Shown: positions 1 through 7,224 of the stretch, piece after piece | Layout of the letters: each line of letters starts with the position of its first letter | How positions within the stretch are numbered: position 1 is the first letter of the stretch | Assembly: GCA_011772645.1 (NCBI GenBank) | Contig: WVZE01000004.1 | Span: 9,482 to 53,107 of the forward strand | Source of the DNA: Candidatus Aenigmatarchaeota archaeon | Lineage (GTDB): Archaea; Aenigmatarchaeota; Aenigmatarchaeia; QMZP01; QMZT01 | Direction of reading: 5' to 3' | Length of the DNA stretch: 43,626 nt | Notes under the pieces: model-generated | The model's database searches: none | What the model saw: only the letters and a program-made list of their open reading frames with translations | Told to the model about the DNA's origin: nothing | Position numbers and translations under genes: made by a program

Positions 1-57
1 GACGATCAGAACCAGGAAGGTCGCTGCGAATAAAATCAGGAGCACGTAAATTATCAT
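1..57 (-). CDS. N-terminus of a MrpD/MbhH-like membrane subunit (partial)
   Basis: Only 19 codons lie inside the window, starting at the ATG at 57-55. They encode a wholly hydrophobic start (MIIYVLLILFAATFL...). The ATG lies one base beyond the stop of the upstream MnhC-like gene, and a GAGGGG ribosome-binding site sits five bases before it. In Mbh and Mrp operons the gene after the MnhC/MbhG subunit is the large proton-pumping MnhD/MbhH subunit (NuoN/NuoM-like), so that identity is inferred from gene order. Too little sequence is present for motif evidence. Confidence 0.5.
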   Translation of the reverse strand, partial: MIIYVLLILFAATFLVLIV

Positions 58-58
58 A

Positions 59-415
59 TCATCCCCTCAACTTATTCATTCTATCCGTATCCAGTGTTTT
101 CAGATGCCTGTATGCGAGCGTTACAATACCCAATGCCAGGGCGGTAACACTCAACTGTATCACTATCGATGTCAGGACGAGAGCCTGCGGTAGGGGGTCA
201 ACCGCACGCAAAGCGAAGTAATTTATGTTACCCAGAGTAACAATAGGAGGAATCCCCTCCGCTCGGAAACCGATTGCTATCAGCAAGAGGTGTATGGAGT
301 TCGTGAACACTCCCAAACCTATCACCTTCTTTATCATGTTCTTTTTCCAGACCATGCAGTAAATCCCTATTAATGCGACCACCACAGTTCCAACGTAAAC
401 TTCAAACATACTCAC
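59..415 (-). CDS. mnhC: MnhC/MbhG-type subunit (NuoK-like) of a Mrp/Mbh membrane complex
   Basis: 118 residues with three predicted membrane helices (about 5-22, 28-50 and 76-100). The residues between helices 2 and 3 (GIPPIV, then a stretch ending VDPLPQALVLTSIVI) match the conserved NuoK/MnhC signature, where DPLPQALVLTAIVI is typical. The family forms part of the ion-translocating arm of Mrp Na+/H+ antiporters, membrane-bound hydrogenases and complex I. The start is a GTG at 415 whose GTGA overlaps the TGA of the upstream mnhB-like gene; an ATG six bases later (409) is an alternative. It lies within a tight co-directional operon with MbhD-, MbhE-, MbhF- and MbhH-like genes. Confidence 0.92.
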   Translation of the reverse strand: MSMFEVYVGTVVVALIGIYCMVWKKNMIKKVIGLGVFTNSIHLLLIAIGFRAEGIPPIVTLGNINYFALRAVDPLPQALVLTSIVIQLSVTALALGIVTLAYRHLKTLDTDRMNKLRG

Positions 416-807
416 TCCTTCATCAGCAGGAACACTATCAATATGAGTGCCATCGAAACCATCATACCTCCAACAACGTTAAGTAACAAAATCTGCTGGG
501 CGCTCCAGAGTTCGAAAACACTACCTGTTGGTATCAGGATATCCCTGACAAATGATTCGAACAGGACAATCAAAACCAAAAACAAAGCGACAAGACCCTC
601 CACTATATGAGCCGTCTCCTCTTTTATAACCCTTTCGGCCTTTCTCAAGCCGAATGATATCGCCAATAAAGCTATCCCTGAAGCTATTATCACCCCGCCC
701 GGGAAGGAACCGCCAGGGGTTAGGTGTCCGTGGAAAAGAATGTAGACTCCAAATAGTATTATGAATGGAAACAACCCCTTTGTCACAGTCCTTATTATTA
801 TATCCAT
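412..807 (-). CDS. mnhB: MnhB/MbhF-type subunit of a Mrp/Mbh membrane complex
   Basis: 131 residues with about four membrane helices. The signature GHLTPGGSFPGGV at residues 27-39 is the conserved MnhB loop (HGHxxPGGGFxGG in most homologues). The frame stays open upstream to 912, but that part only overlaps the previous gene. The ATG at 807 is chosen because it starts the family homology and its first base overlaps the TAA of the MbhE-like gene (TAATG coupling). The role is a structural part of the cation/proton antiport module in the cytoplasmic membrane. Whether it serves an antiporter, a hydrogenase or another redox complex cannot be decided from this window. Confidence 0.92.
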   Translation of the reverse strand: MDIIIRTVTKGLFPFIILFGVYILFHGHLTPGGSFPGGVIIASGIALLAISFGLRKAERVIKEETAHIVEGLVALFLVLIVLFESFVRDILIPTGSVFELWSAQQILLLNVVGGMMVSMALILIVFLLMKE

Positions 808-1079
808 TATTTCCGCCTCTTCATCCCGAACATCACGATCGTGAAAACACCAAGGGCAGCCGTGAACAGAACGGTTTCCTCCCCCAGCGTATCGAATCCC
901 CTGAAGTCCCACACTATCGAACTTACGAGGTTCGCCGATCCAGTGTCTTCAAGGGCGTTCTCCAGATAGTAGTTGGCAACGTGTTTTCCTTCCCACGCCC
1001 CGAAAACAGGCGAAAGAAAGACGTATAGGAAGATACCGCCAAGTACGAGCAGGCAAAGGACGAACAAAACGCTCTTCAT
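807..1079 (-). CDS. MbhE-like subunit (MrpA C-terminal-like)
   Basis: 90 residues: an N-terminal membrane helix (3-25), an extramembrane stretch, the motif SSIVWDFRGFDTLGEETVLF and a second helix. The VxxxVWDFRGFDTLGExxVxxxA pattern is the hallmark of MbhE and of the equivalent C-terminal part of MrpA. In Mrp antiporters this segment is fused to MrpA; a free-standing gene next to a free MbhD-like gene is the arrangement of Mbh and of many archaeal Mrp modules. It starts at ATG 1079, overlapping the previous stop in an ATGA tetranucleotide. Confidence 0.88.
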   Translation of the reverse strand: MKSVLFVLCLLVLGGIFLYVFLSPVFGAWEGKHVANYYLENALEDTGSANLVSSIVWDFRGFDTLGEETVLFTAALGVFTIVMFGMKRRK

Positions 1080-1309
1080 TCCTCCAGCCTCCTGGTCTTC
1101 CTTATGACAATCATGTAGATCAGCGTAACCAGACCCGCATTCACAGCAGCCTCCGTGATGGCGATGTCAGGTGCCTGCAAAACGAAAAACAGCAGAGCGA
1201 GCGTGAGCGAACTGGAGGCCAGGAATATCACAGAGTATATCAGGTCCTTGAAGTGAACCGCTAAAACAGAGAACAGTATCATCAGCATTAGCAGGGGGAT
1301 AAATATCAT
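1076..1309 (-). CDS. MbhD-like (DUF4040, MrpA C-terminal) membrane subunit
   Basis: 77 residues, nearly all in three membrane helices. The central ALLFFVLQAPDIAITEAAVN segment, with its conserved APDxAxTEAxxG/N, is diagnostic of the MbhD/DUF4040 family. It appears to be the first gene of the operon: the upstream neighbour is prefoldin alpha, 31 bp away, and the spacer holds an A/T-rich stretch but no clear Shine-Dalgarno site. In complete Mrp/Mbh operons the MnhE, MnhF and MnhG subunits usually precede this gene. They are not here, so they are missing or encoded elsewhere. Confidence 0.88.
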   Translation of the reverse strand: MIFIPLLMLMILFSVLAVHFKDLIYSVIFLASSSLTLALLFFVLQAPDIAITEAAVNAGLVTLIYMIVIRKTRRLEE

Positions 1310-1340
1310 ATTTATATTATGGGGTTTGTTAAATTAATTC

Positions 1341-1754
1341 CTACTTCCTTTTCCTTGCCAATTCCTGTATCTCCATGGCGGTTTCATTTATCTGGTTCGC
1401 TGTTTTCGCCATCTGTTCCTGTATCTCCTTGCCTGCCTTTTCGAGTTCCTTCTCCCTCTCCTCAAGAAAGGGGCCTGCGGATTCCAGCGTCTTGTTCGCC
1501 ATTACGTTCGCTCCCAGATTAATCAGGAAAGTTTTCAGATCCGTTACCTTCCCCTTTCCGTAGCAACCGCTGCCCAAGGGAATGAGAACATCATTCGTTA
1601 CCTTCCCCTTCTTCAAATCCTTTAAAACCTCCTGGGTGGTCTTGATCTCCATGAACTGCCTTTCAACGAGTTCAAGCTGTTCCCTGAGACTTTCCAGGTT
1701 CTGTTGCAGGAGCTGGTAGAGAACGTATTTCTCCTGGAGTTTTTCCTCTGACAT
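1341..1754 (-). CDS. pfdA: Prefoldin alpha subunit (GimC alpha)
   Basis: 137 residues. Prefoldin is the hexameric jellyfish-shaped chaperone that hands unfolded proteins to the thermosome; the alpha subunit provides two tentacles and two central beta hairpins. The sequence has an N-terminal coiled coil (about 1-45), the central segment with VLIPLGSGCYGKGKV (about 60-75; family consensus uxVPLGAGxYVxuxV), and a C-terminal coiled coil ending KRK. The frame is open to 1853, but the ATG at 1754 fits family length and lies about 37 bases downstream of a good TATA box (1786-1798). It is followed by the Mrp/Mbh operon on the same strand. Confidence 0.92.
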   Translation of the reverse strand: MSEEKLQEKYVLYQLLQQNLESLREQLELVERQFMEIKTTQEVLKDLKKGKVTNDVLIPLGSGCYGKGKVTDLKTFLINLGANVMANKTLESAGPFLEEREKELEKAGKEIQEQMAKTANQINETAMEIQELARKRK

Positions 1755-1785
1755 GGAAATCACGTAATAATAAATTCGGTTTTGC

Positions 1786-1798
1786 GTATTTAAATAAG
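1786..1798 (-). promoter_or_regulatory. TATA box for pfdA
   Basis: On the minus strand the sequence reads CTTATTTAAATAC, close to the archaeal TTTAWATA consensus, centred about 38 bases before the pfdA ATG. A start site 25 bases downstream would leave a leader of roughly 12 bases. Confidence 0.6.
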
Positions 1799-1803
1799 AA
1801 GTT

Positions 1804-4800
1804 CTATTCGCAGTGAGCCGCTTCCCAGTAACACTTTCCGTTTGTGTAATCATTGCAGCTCCCCTTGTTTGTTATGTCAGCGCAGTCAAAGCTGAAAGGG
1901 TCGGTTCCGATTTTCCGGCAGTAGTCACCTACTGTTTCGTTGTTGTTAATCCACTTACAACCTACATTGGTGCATGTTGCCCTCTTCCTTACATTGCTGC
2001 AGGCAAACTGACCCCCTGCACAAGCGGCGTCTTCCCATGCACAGTCATTGTTCTCACAGGCAGCAGGATCTGTGATTGAAGTGCAGTAAGGATCATCTTC
2101 AGATTTCGCCGCACACGCCAGAGCAGGGGCATATACCCTGTCGTAACAGTTATAGTATTCTCGAACGTCTATCTGGAAGGTTCCTTTTGAAGTTCCAACA
2201 TTAGTCCAGAATTTCTTTTCGCTGTCCTCTTTGAATTTGGCAAAATAGTCTCTCCACTCACACGGAGAACATTCCAAGCTGTGTGTAGGGTTGTCTGTTC
2301 CTGCCGCGTTCGCGCTGCATAACCTATCATACTTCGGACGTTCAGTGTATTCTATCGCGCTCTGCAGTGGATCTTTGTTTGGGCATGAACACCACCAGTA
2401 TCTGATACGAATAGTCCATCCATCACAAGCTCCATTGCTAACGTCTGTTGCCATTATCCATATATCATCCGTGGCATTGTAAGGGTAAGTCCAGTCCGGG
2501 TTCATGTCATGCCCTACTTTTACATCAACTTCACAACCTTTCATGCAATTGGGATGGCATATGCTTCCCACCGGTTCACAATCAGCACACGTACAGTCCT
2601 CTTCTGAGCATGTTGAATATTCAGGGTAGTCAAGCCAGTTGGGGTATGTTTGGTGGCACTTATCTCCCGGGCAACCGCAGTCATCATTGGAATCGCATTC
2701 GGCTCCACACTGGCCCTTAACACACGAATATTCGAACGGGTCATACTCACAGATGCACTGCCCGCAGTCTCCGTAAGCGTCCCTTGTCCCCAACTTTTTA
2801 CCTGAACATTCGCTTGTCGTTTGTGAGCAGTAAAGGTTGTTGTTAGTCCCAGGCAGTTCGCACTCCTCGGGAGGAGTAACCATCCCGTCACCGCAGAATG
2901 CGCAATCATCCCAGGTCATACAGGAGGTTCCTGGTGTCCCGGGCTGGACTTTTTTGCACACAAACTGATCATAATCACATATCTTCTCATAACAGTCGCT
3001 GTTCACACTGCAGGAATCACCAGGCTTGGTTACAGGCTCCTCTTCGCAAGTGAACGTCGAATAATCACAGATATCATGGAAACAATTATCATACGTTTGG
3101 CACTCATCCATTCCAGGACCTTCCACAACCTTACACTGCTGCCCGACGTAATCACACACCCTGTGCTGTTCACAATCATCGAATGTTACGCACTCATCAG
3201 TCCCCGGAGCTTCAGCTGTATCGCAGGTCAAATCCACGTAATTACATTCTGTGTGCGTGCAATCACCGAATGTAGAACACTCATCAACACCCTCGCCTTC
3301 CACTATTTTACACTGGTCCAGTATGTAATCACATACCTTATGCTGGGGACAATCCCCGAACGTTACGCACTCGTCATCTCCGGGAGTCCCGACCAGCTCG
3401 CAGGTCAGTTTTTGATAATTACATTCCATATGTGACGGTTTGTACTGGCACATGTAGTTGCAATCCCCTGTGTTTGGCTCAAGCTCGTCACATTCCGGGT
3501 CTGATGTACACCCTGTATAATCGCTCTCGCAGTTGTTATCTTCCAATTCACAAACCTCGTTACAGTAATCCTGCAGATAATCATAACCGTAGTCACACGT
3601 TTCCAGATAAGTCATTGGAGGATGGCCGTCGCACTCAAAATCCCCAGAACAGTAATATTCACATTCGTTTACATGCTCATACTGGCAGTTCACGCAGTGG
3701 TAGTAGGTGTTGTCTCCCTTGCATGTGTACTCATGTCCCCACGGACCCCACCCTGCGTAGTCCCCTGCGATCTCGCATTCCTCTCCTGGGTCCAGAATAC
3801 CATCACCGCAGTAATAACAATCATCAAACGTTTCGCACTCATCCGTTCCATCCCCGGCAACAGGTTCGCAAATCCTATCTATGTAATCGCACTCATAATG
3901 CCTGCAATCATCATCATTCACACACCCCACCTGTCCTGTCCCAGCGACTGCGACGCAACTTATGTCCTGGCATACGTAATCAATACAGTCCGAATCTTTC
4001 GTGCATTCATCTATCCCTTGGGACTCGTCAATTATACAACTCATGCCGCTACAAATGGTGTGCACACAGTCATCGAATGTTAGACACTGGTCTTCCCCAG
4101 GACCTTCCACAACCTTACACTGCTGCCCGACGTAATCACACACCCTGTGCTGTTCGCAATCATCGAATGTCTGACACTCAACATAACCGTTTCCGGCAAC
4201 AGCATCACAAGTCAAATCCACATAGTTGCAAACGTAGTCAGTACAACCCGCGTCTGTTGAACACTCATCAGTCCCCGGGGACTGCGAGGTTATACAACTC
4301 ATCCCTTCGCACACATTATGTATGCAATCATCATAAGTACTGCACAACGTTCCTGGAGTACCGGGCTCAGCCTTCTTACACACCTGCTGGCCGTAATCGC
4401 ATATCTTCTCATAACAGTCGCTGTTCACACTGCAGGAATCACCAGGCTTGGTTACAGGCTCCTCTTCGCAAGTGAACGTCGAATAATCACAGATATCATG
4501 TAAACAATTATCATACGTTTGGCACTCATCAGTCCCTGCGCCTTCCACGATCTTGCATGCCTGCTGGTCATAATCACAGATTTTGTGATGAGGACAGTCC
4601 CCAAACGTTTCGCACTCATCTTCACCCGGCTCAAGTTCGATGACGCTATCGCATATCATATCAACGTAATTGCAAAACGTATGCTCACAACCGTAAACCG
4701 TCACGTAAGTCTCAGGGAATTCTTCAAAGACAGTTGTTTCGTTGTAATTCAGGTATTCAACTCCCGAATCCGGGTATACATTGGTTAGATTGTAACCAAG

Positions 4801-6201
4801 CTGATACAGGTAAACTTTGAAGGAAATTACTAAGGTCTCGTTTATGTTCACCGTTCCGAGCTCACATGTTATTTTCCTTTCACTCTCATTATATTCGCAT
4901 TCTCCCGGAAGAGTGGATACGTTCAATTCAACATAGTCAGGCATATAATCTGTGACAACAACATTAGTTCCCGCCACGGTTGTTATGACCTCTTCGGCTA
5001 TCTCCTCGTAGATTTCCTCCAGATCCTCGCTGTCCGGAACGTAATAAGATTTCCCACCCGTAAGGTTGGCGATATCCCCCATAAGACTCTGGTTCGCGTT
5101 CTCCCCTAGAGCGATGGTGTATATCACGATCCCGTTGTCCACAGCTTCCTGCACGCTTTCAAAAACTCTCTGATGACAATCTGGTGGTGGGCTCTTTGAG
5201 CCGCAGTTATTGTTTCCGTCAGAAAGCATGACCTGAACCCACGGAACGTCCACCCTTCCGTTTGCAACCAATTCCCGTGTTCCGTAATCAATGCCCTGGC
5301 TCATGTTGGTCCAGCCACCTGCGCCCATACCATCTATTGCGGATTTGACAGCATTTTTGTTAAATGTCAGCCCCTGCTCAAGTTTTGCATTGGTGTTGAA
5401 TGAAACCAGGCCCAGTTTATCATTTGAACCCAAGAAATCAACAAAAGTTTTCGCCGCGATCTTTGCATCGCCTATTGGCTGCCAATCGCTTATGTTATCA
5501 TCCCACCCATCATCATCCATGCTGCCCGAATTGTCAAAAACGAGAACAACGTCCACTGGATAATGCTGCTCGCATGCCTCCCCTTTACCTTCAATTGTGA
5601 GTGTTATCGTCGTCTCCTCGCAATACAGTTCAGTCGGGTTTGCCTCCTTGTCAACCTCCAGGTAAGGCGGTGTGCACTCATCCATGCAATCTTCATTGGT
5701 TTCACACCCATCTTCCCCAGAACAGTCAATCGTTAAGCAAACCTCCTCCTCATAATCGCATTCCGTGTGTATGCAGTCATCAAACTTTTCGCACTCATCC
5801 GCCCCTTCACCATCCACGATCTTGCATGCCCGCTGGCCGTAATCGCATACCTTATGTGTTGGAGGCGGACACTGAACATTCCCTCCGCCACCGCCAGAGA
5901 AACCGCCACCTCCTCCGCCAGAGACGCTAGTTTTTGGGATAGGATCATTTGTTTCCTCGGGTTCAGGAGGTTCTGGCTTGGGAGGAGCTTCCTCTCCGCC
6001 CTCATTATCCATCATTTCATAGAAACCCATAACCTCAACAGAGGGGTTCTCTCTAATTCCAGTCTCTCCGGTTAAGCCAGTTTCGTGCAGTTCCCCCTTT
6101 CCTTCGGCAGGTCCATAGAGTGCGAAAAGGATAAGACAGAGTCCTATGGCAATTAAACCCAGGCTGTACTTCACGAACCCTTTGTTTAGGATGCCCCTCA
6201 T
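1804..6201 (-). CDS. Giant secreted vWA-domain, cysteine-repeat surface protein
   Basis: 1465 residues. An N-terminal hydrophobic segment (about 10-30) looks like a signal peptide or anchor, followed by a Pro/Glu-rich and then a Gly-rich linker. The vWA domain spans about 215-410, with a complete MIDAS: FDNSGS near 220, a downstream Thr (GGWTNMSQG) and an Asp (MLSDGNNN). A beta-rich region follows (about 410-490). Most of the remainder is cysteine-rich modules of about 35-40 residues (pattern CDYxxQxCKxVEGxGxDECxTFDDC), two DUF4215-like CGDG...EECE elements (about 795 and 1100) and PSI-like Cys modules near the C-terminus. Secretion, metal-dependent ligand binding and disulphide or metal-stabilised stalks are inferred. 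No C-terminal membrane span or sorting signal is visible. It probably acts in adhesion; the ligand is unknown. Confidence 0.85.
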   Translation of the reverse strand: MRGILNKGFVKYSLGLIAIGLCLILFALYGPAEGKGELHETGLTGETGIRENPSVEVMGFYEMMDNEGGEEAPPKPEPPEPEETNDPIPKTSVSGGGGGGFSGGGGGNVQCPPPTHKVCDYGQRACKIVDGEGADECEKFDDCIHTECDYEEEVCLTIDCSGEDGCETNEDCMDECTPPYLEVDKEANPTELYCEETTITLTIEGKGEACEQHYPVDVVLVFDNSGSMDDDGWDDNISDWQPIGDAKIAAKTFVDFLGSNDKLGLVSFNTNAKLEQGLTFNKNAVKSAIDGMGAGGWTNMSQGIDYGTRELVANGRVDVPWVQVMLSDGNNNCGSKSPPPDCHQRVFESVQEAVDNGIVIYTIALGENANQSLMGDIANLTGGKSYYVPDSEDLEEIYEEIAEEVITTVAGTNVVVTDYMPDYVELNVSTLPGECEYNESERKITCELGTVNINETLVISFKVYLYQLGYNLTNVYPDSGVEYLNYNETTVFEEFPETYVTVYGCEHTFCNYVDMICDSVIELEPGEDECETFGDCPHHKICDYDQQACKIVEGAGTDECQTYDNCLHDICDYSTFTCEEEPVTKPGDSCSVNSDCYEKICDYGQQVCKKAEPGTPGTLCSTYDDCIHNVCEGMSCITSQSPGTDECSTDAGCTDYVCNYVDLTCDAVAGNGYVECQTFDDCEQHRVCDYVGQQCKVVEGPGEDQCLTFDDCVHTICSGMSCIIDESQGIDECTKDSDCIDYVCQDISCVAVAGTGQVGCVNDDDCRHYECDYIDRICEPVAGDGTDECETFDDCYYCGDGILDPGEECEIAGDYAGWGPWGHEYTCKGDNTYYHCVNCQYEHVNECEYYCSGDFECDGHPPMTYLETCDYGYDYLQDYCNEVCELEDNNCESDYTGCTSDPECDELEPNTGDCNYMCQYKPSHMECNYQKLTCELVGTPGDDECVTFGDCPQHKVCDYILDQCKIVEGEGVDECSTFGDCTHTECNYVDLTCDTAEAPGTDECVTFDDCEQHRVCDYVGQQCKVVEGPGMDECQTYDNCFHDICDYSTFTCEEEPVTKPGDSCSVNSDCYEKICDYDQFVCKKVQPGTPGTSCMTWDDCAFCGDGMVTPPEECELPGTNNNLYCSQTTSECSGKKLGTRDAYGDCGQCICEYDPFEYSCVKGQCGAECDSNDDCGCPGDKCHQTYPNWLDYPEYSTCSEEDCTCADCEPVGSICHPNCMKGCEVDVKVGHDMNPDWTYPYNATDDIWIMATDVSNGACDGWTIRIRYWWCSCPNKDPLQSAIEYTERPKYDRLCSANAAGTDNPTHSLECSPCEWRDYFAKFKEDSEKKFWTNVGTSKGTFQIDVREYYNCYDRVYAPALACAAKSEDDPYCTSITDPAACENNDCAWEDAACAGGQFACSNVRKRATCTNVGCKWINNNETVGDYCRKIGTDPFSFDCADITNKGSCNDYTNGKCYWEAAHCE
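2979..3108. repeat. Internal 130-bp direct repeat of the vWA gene, copy 1 (partner 4401-4530)
   Basis: These 130 bases recur at 4401-4530 in the same orientation and reading frame (offset 1422) with a single mismatch that I can find (3079 versus 4501). They encode one cysteine module containing DICDYSTFTCEEEPVTKPGD. Such near-identity at synonymous positions points to recent duplication or gene conversion. Confidence 0.9.
3113..3186. repeat. Internal 74-bp direct repeat of the vWA gene, copy 1 (partner 4097-4170)
   Basis: Matches 4097-4170 (offset 984) with one mismatch that I can find. It encodes the module HRVCDYVGQQCKVVEGPG. It sits directly beside the 130-base repeat, but its partner has a different offset, so at least two duplication or conversion events are needed. 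Confidence 0.88.
4097..4170. repeat. Internal 74-bp direct repeat of the vWA gene, copy 2
   Basis: Second copy of the 74-base unit at 3113-3186, same orientation and frame. Confidence 0.88.
4401..4530. repeat. Internal 130-bp direct repeat of the vWA gene, copy 2
   Basis: Second copy of the 130-base unit at 2979-3108, in frame and in the same orientation. The flanking modules are diverged, so the shared tract is bounded sharply. Confidence 0.9.
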
Positions 6202-6240
6202 GCTATCAGATTGTGATAACCAAGTAGTTAATAATAGTAA

Positions 6241-6252
6241 GTTTTAAATACC
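6241..6252 (-). promoter_or_regulatory. TATA box for the vWA gene
   Basis: The minus strand reads GGTATTTAAAAC, about 45 bases before the ATG at 6201. This would give a leader of about 20 bases. No strong Shine-Dalgarno match is seen in front of the ATG. Confidence 0.5.
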
Positions 6253-6280
6253 TTGTATTTTCCAAGAAATTGCGTTAAAT

Positions 6281-6622
6281 TTATAACAATTTAAGCTCTT
6301 TAGTTAACCTGTCAATTCTGTCCTCTTCGACCGGTCCGATGCCAAGGGAGGTGACAGTTCCAGGTTCGATCTGTGTTTTGCCCGCATCTCTTATCACGGC
6401 GTACGGGATTCGCTCGCTCTTCACCCTCTCCTTAAGTTCCATGAGTTTTTTCAAATTCTCAACCTTGAGGACCACCTTCTTCGATCCTCCCTCCTCCCAG
6501 CGCTCCCTTGTTTCAAGATCAGTCTCCTTGTACGCCTCCAGGGAGGCGTGCGCCACCTGGGCGGCGATCTTTCCCTTGTCCATTCCCAGATCCTTCCTTA
6601 CGACGATCACCTGCTTGTACAT
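6281..6622 (-). CDS. pth2: Peptidyl-tRNA hydrolase, type II (Pth2)
   Basis: 113 residues, the normal Pth2 length. The enzyme cleaves peptidyl-tRNA released by stalled ribosomes and recycles tRNA. Family features are all present: N-terminal YKQVIVVRKDLGMDKGKIAAQVAHA (beta strand then the GKxAAQxxHA helix), KVVLKV, a central AVIRDAGKTQIEPGT motif (canonical DAGxTQIxPGT) and GIGP. An upstream TTG at 6640 keeps the frame open, but the ATG at 6622 is preferred: it begins the homology and lies about 28 bases from a TATA box, suggesting a leaderless message. It appears to be a single-gene unit. Confidence 0.96.
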   Translation of the reverse strand: MYKQVIVVRKDLGMDKGKIAAQVAHASLEAYKETDLETRERWEEGGSKKVVLKVENLKKLMELKERVKSERIPYAVIRDAGKTQIEPGTVTSLGIGPVEEDRIDRLTKELKLL

Positions 6623-6643
6623 ATTATTAGAATAGATCAAACT

Positions 6644-6659
6644 GGATTATAAAAAGACC
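6644..6659 (-). promoter_or_regulatory. TATA box for pth2
   Basis: The minus strand reads GGTCTTTTTATAATCC. The centre lies about 28 bases before the ATG at 6622, the spacing expected if transcription starts at or next to the ATG. This supports the shorter start over the TTG. Confidence 0.6.
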
Positions 6660-6663
6660 TACC

Positions 6664-6679
6664 TAAAAATAAAAAAATC
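6664..6679 (-). terminator. Oligo-T terminator of the class III pilin gene
   Basis: Downstream of the pilin stop (6710) the minus strand carries a run reading ATTTTTTTATTTTTAG. Archaeal RNA polymerase terminates at such U-tracts without an obligatory hairpin. It lies between the pilin gene and the pth2 promoter. Confidence 0.5.
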
Positions 6680-6709
6680 AAATAAAGATGGGAAGGGCGG
6701 TTATTATAT

Positions 6710-7183
6710 TTAACTGACAGTTCCTGTCACGGTTCCTGTTTCAGTGAAACCCTTCAACCCTGAGTCAAGATTGTCATACGTTAGACTCACTGATGCCGTG
6801 TAGGTGTTTCCCGATGTGAACCCTGGGCAGTCCGCTTCCACCTTAAATGTTCCTCCTATTCCAGCCTCCACGTAAGCAGCACCATTAAAGTCCGGGTTAT
6901 TACAGGATGTTGCACCTATCGTCACCGTAACTGCCGTGAAGTTCAACCTAGAAGCCAAGTTGTTCTTGAGATTCAGTTCGAAGTTGTCCGTTGCCGATGT
7001 ATTCAATTTCCAGTTACCTGTTGCCGGTGCTCCTATGTTGGCAAATCCGGTTGCCCTAGAACCTGCGTACGTCGCTGGATTGAACACCCCCAAGGCGTAG
7101 AGAGCCGCTGCCACTATTATGACGATCAGTATTGCCCAACCGTATGTCATCAAATACTCCATTGCAGATTGTCCTTTCTTCAT
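6710..7183 (-). CDS. Class III signal peptide protein (type IV pilin-like)
   Basis: 157 residues. The N-terminus MKKGQSAMEYLMTYGW is an archetypal class III signal: a short basic leader, Gly-Gln cleavage site, Glu at +5 of the mature protein (QSAMEY), then a hydrophobic helix (about 12-32) that packs into the filament core. The mature domain is Thr/Asn/Gly-rich and beta-like, with two cysteines. Cleavage would be by an archaeal prepilin peptidase, none of which is in the window. The start chosen is ATG 7183, preceded by GTGATC; the GTG at 7192 is part of that site. Two TadC-like platform genes lie just upstream on the same strand, but the pilin has its own TATA box and T-tract, so it can be expressed separately and abundantly. 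Confidence 0.93.
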   Translation of the reverse strand: MKKGQSAMEYLMTYGWAILIVIIVAAALYALGVFNPATYAGSRATGFANIGAPATGNWKLNTSATDNFELNLKNNLASRLNFTAVTVTIGATSCNNPDFNGAAYVEAGIGGTFKVEADCPGFTSGNTYTASVSLTYDNLDSGLKGFTETGTVTGTVS

Positions 7184-7211
7184 GTTGATCACTTTATAAT
7201 TGGTCTAAACT

Positions 7212-7224
7212 GGTATATAAATTT
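7212..7224 (-). promoter_or_regulatory. TATA box for the class III pilin
   Basis: The minus strand reads AAATTTATATACC, overlapping the 3' end of the TadC-like gene. It is centred about 35 bases before the ATG at 7183, leaving a leader of about 9 bases that contains GTGATC. Confidence 0.6.

Noticed and set aside
3432-4475. 347-residue open frame on the plus strand opposite the cysteine-rich vWA gene
   Set aside because: It mirrors the repeated Cys/Asp/Tyr codons of the real gene, has a His/Ser/Arg-rich low-complexity product and has no promoter or ribosome site.
2979-4530. Regularly spaced repeats looking at first like a CRISPR or satellite array
   Set aside because: The units are in-frame protein modules of varied length inside one open frame. 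There are no constant repeats with unique spacers and no cas genes.
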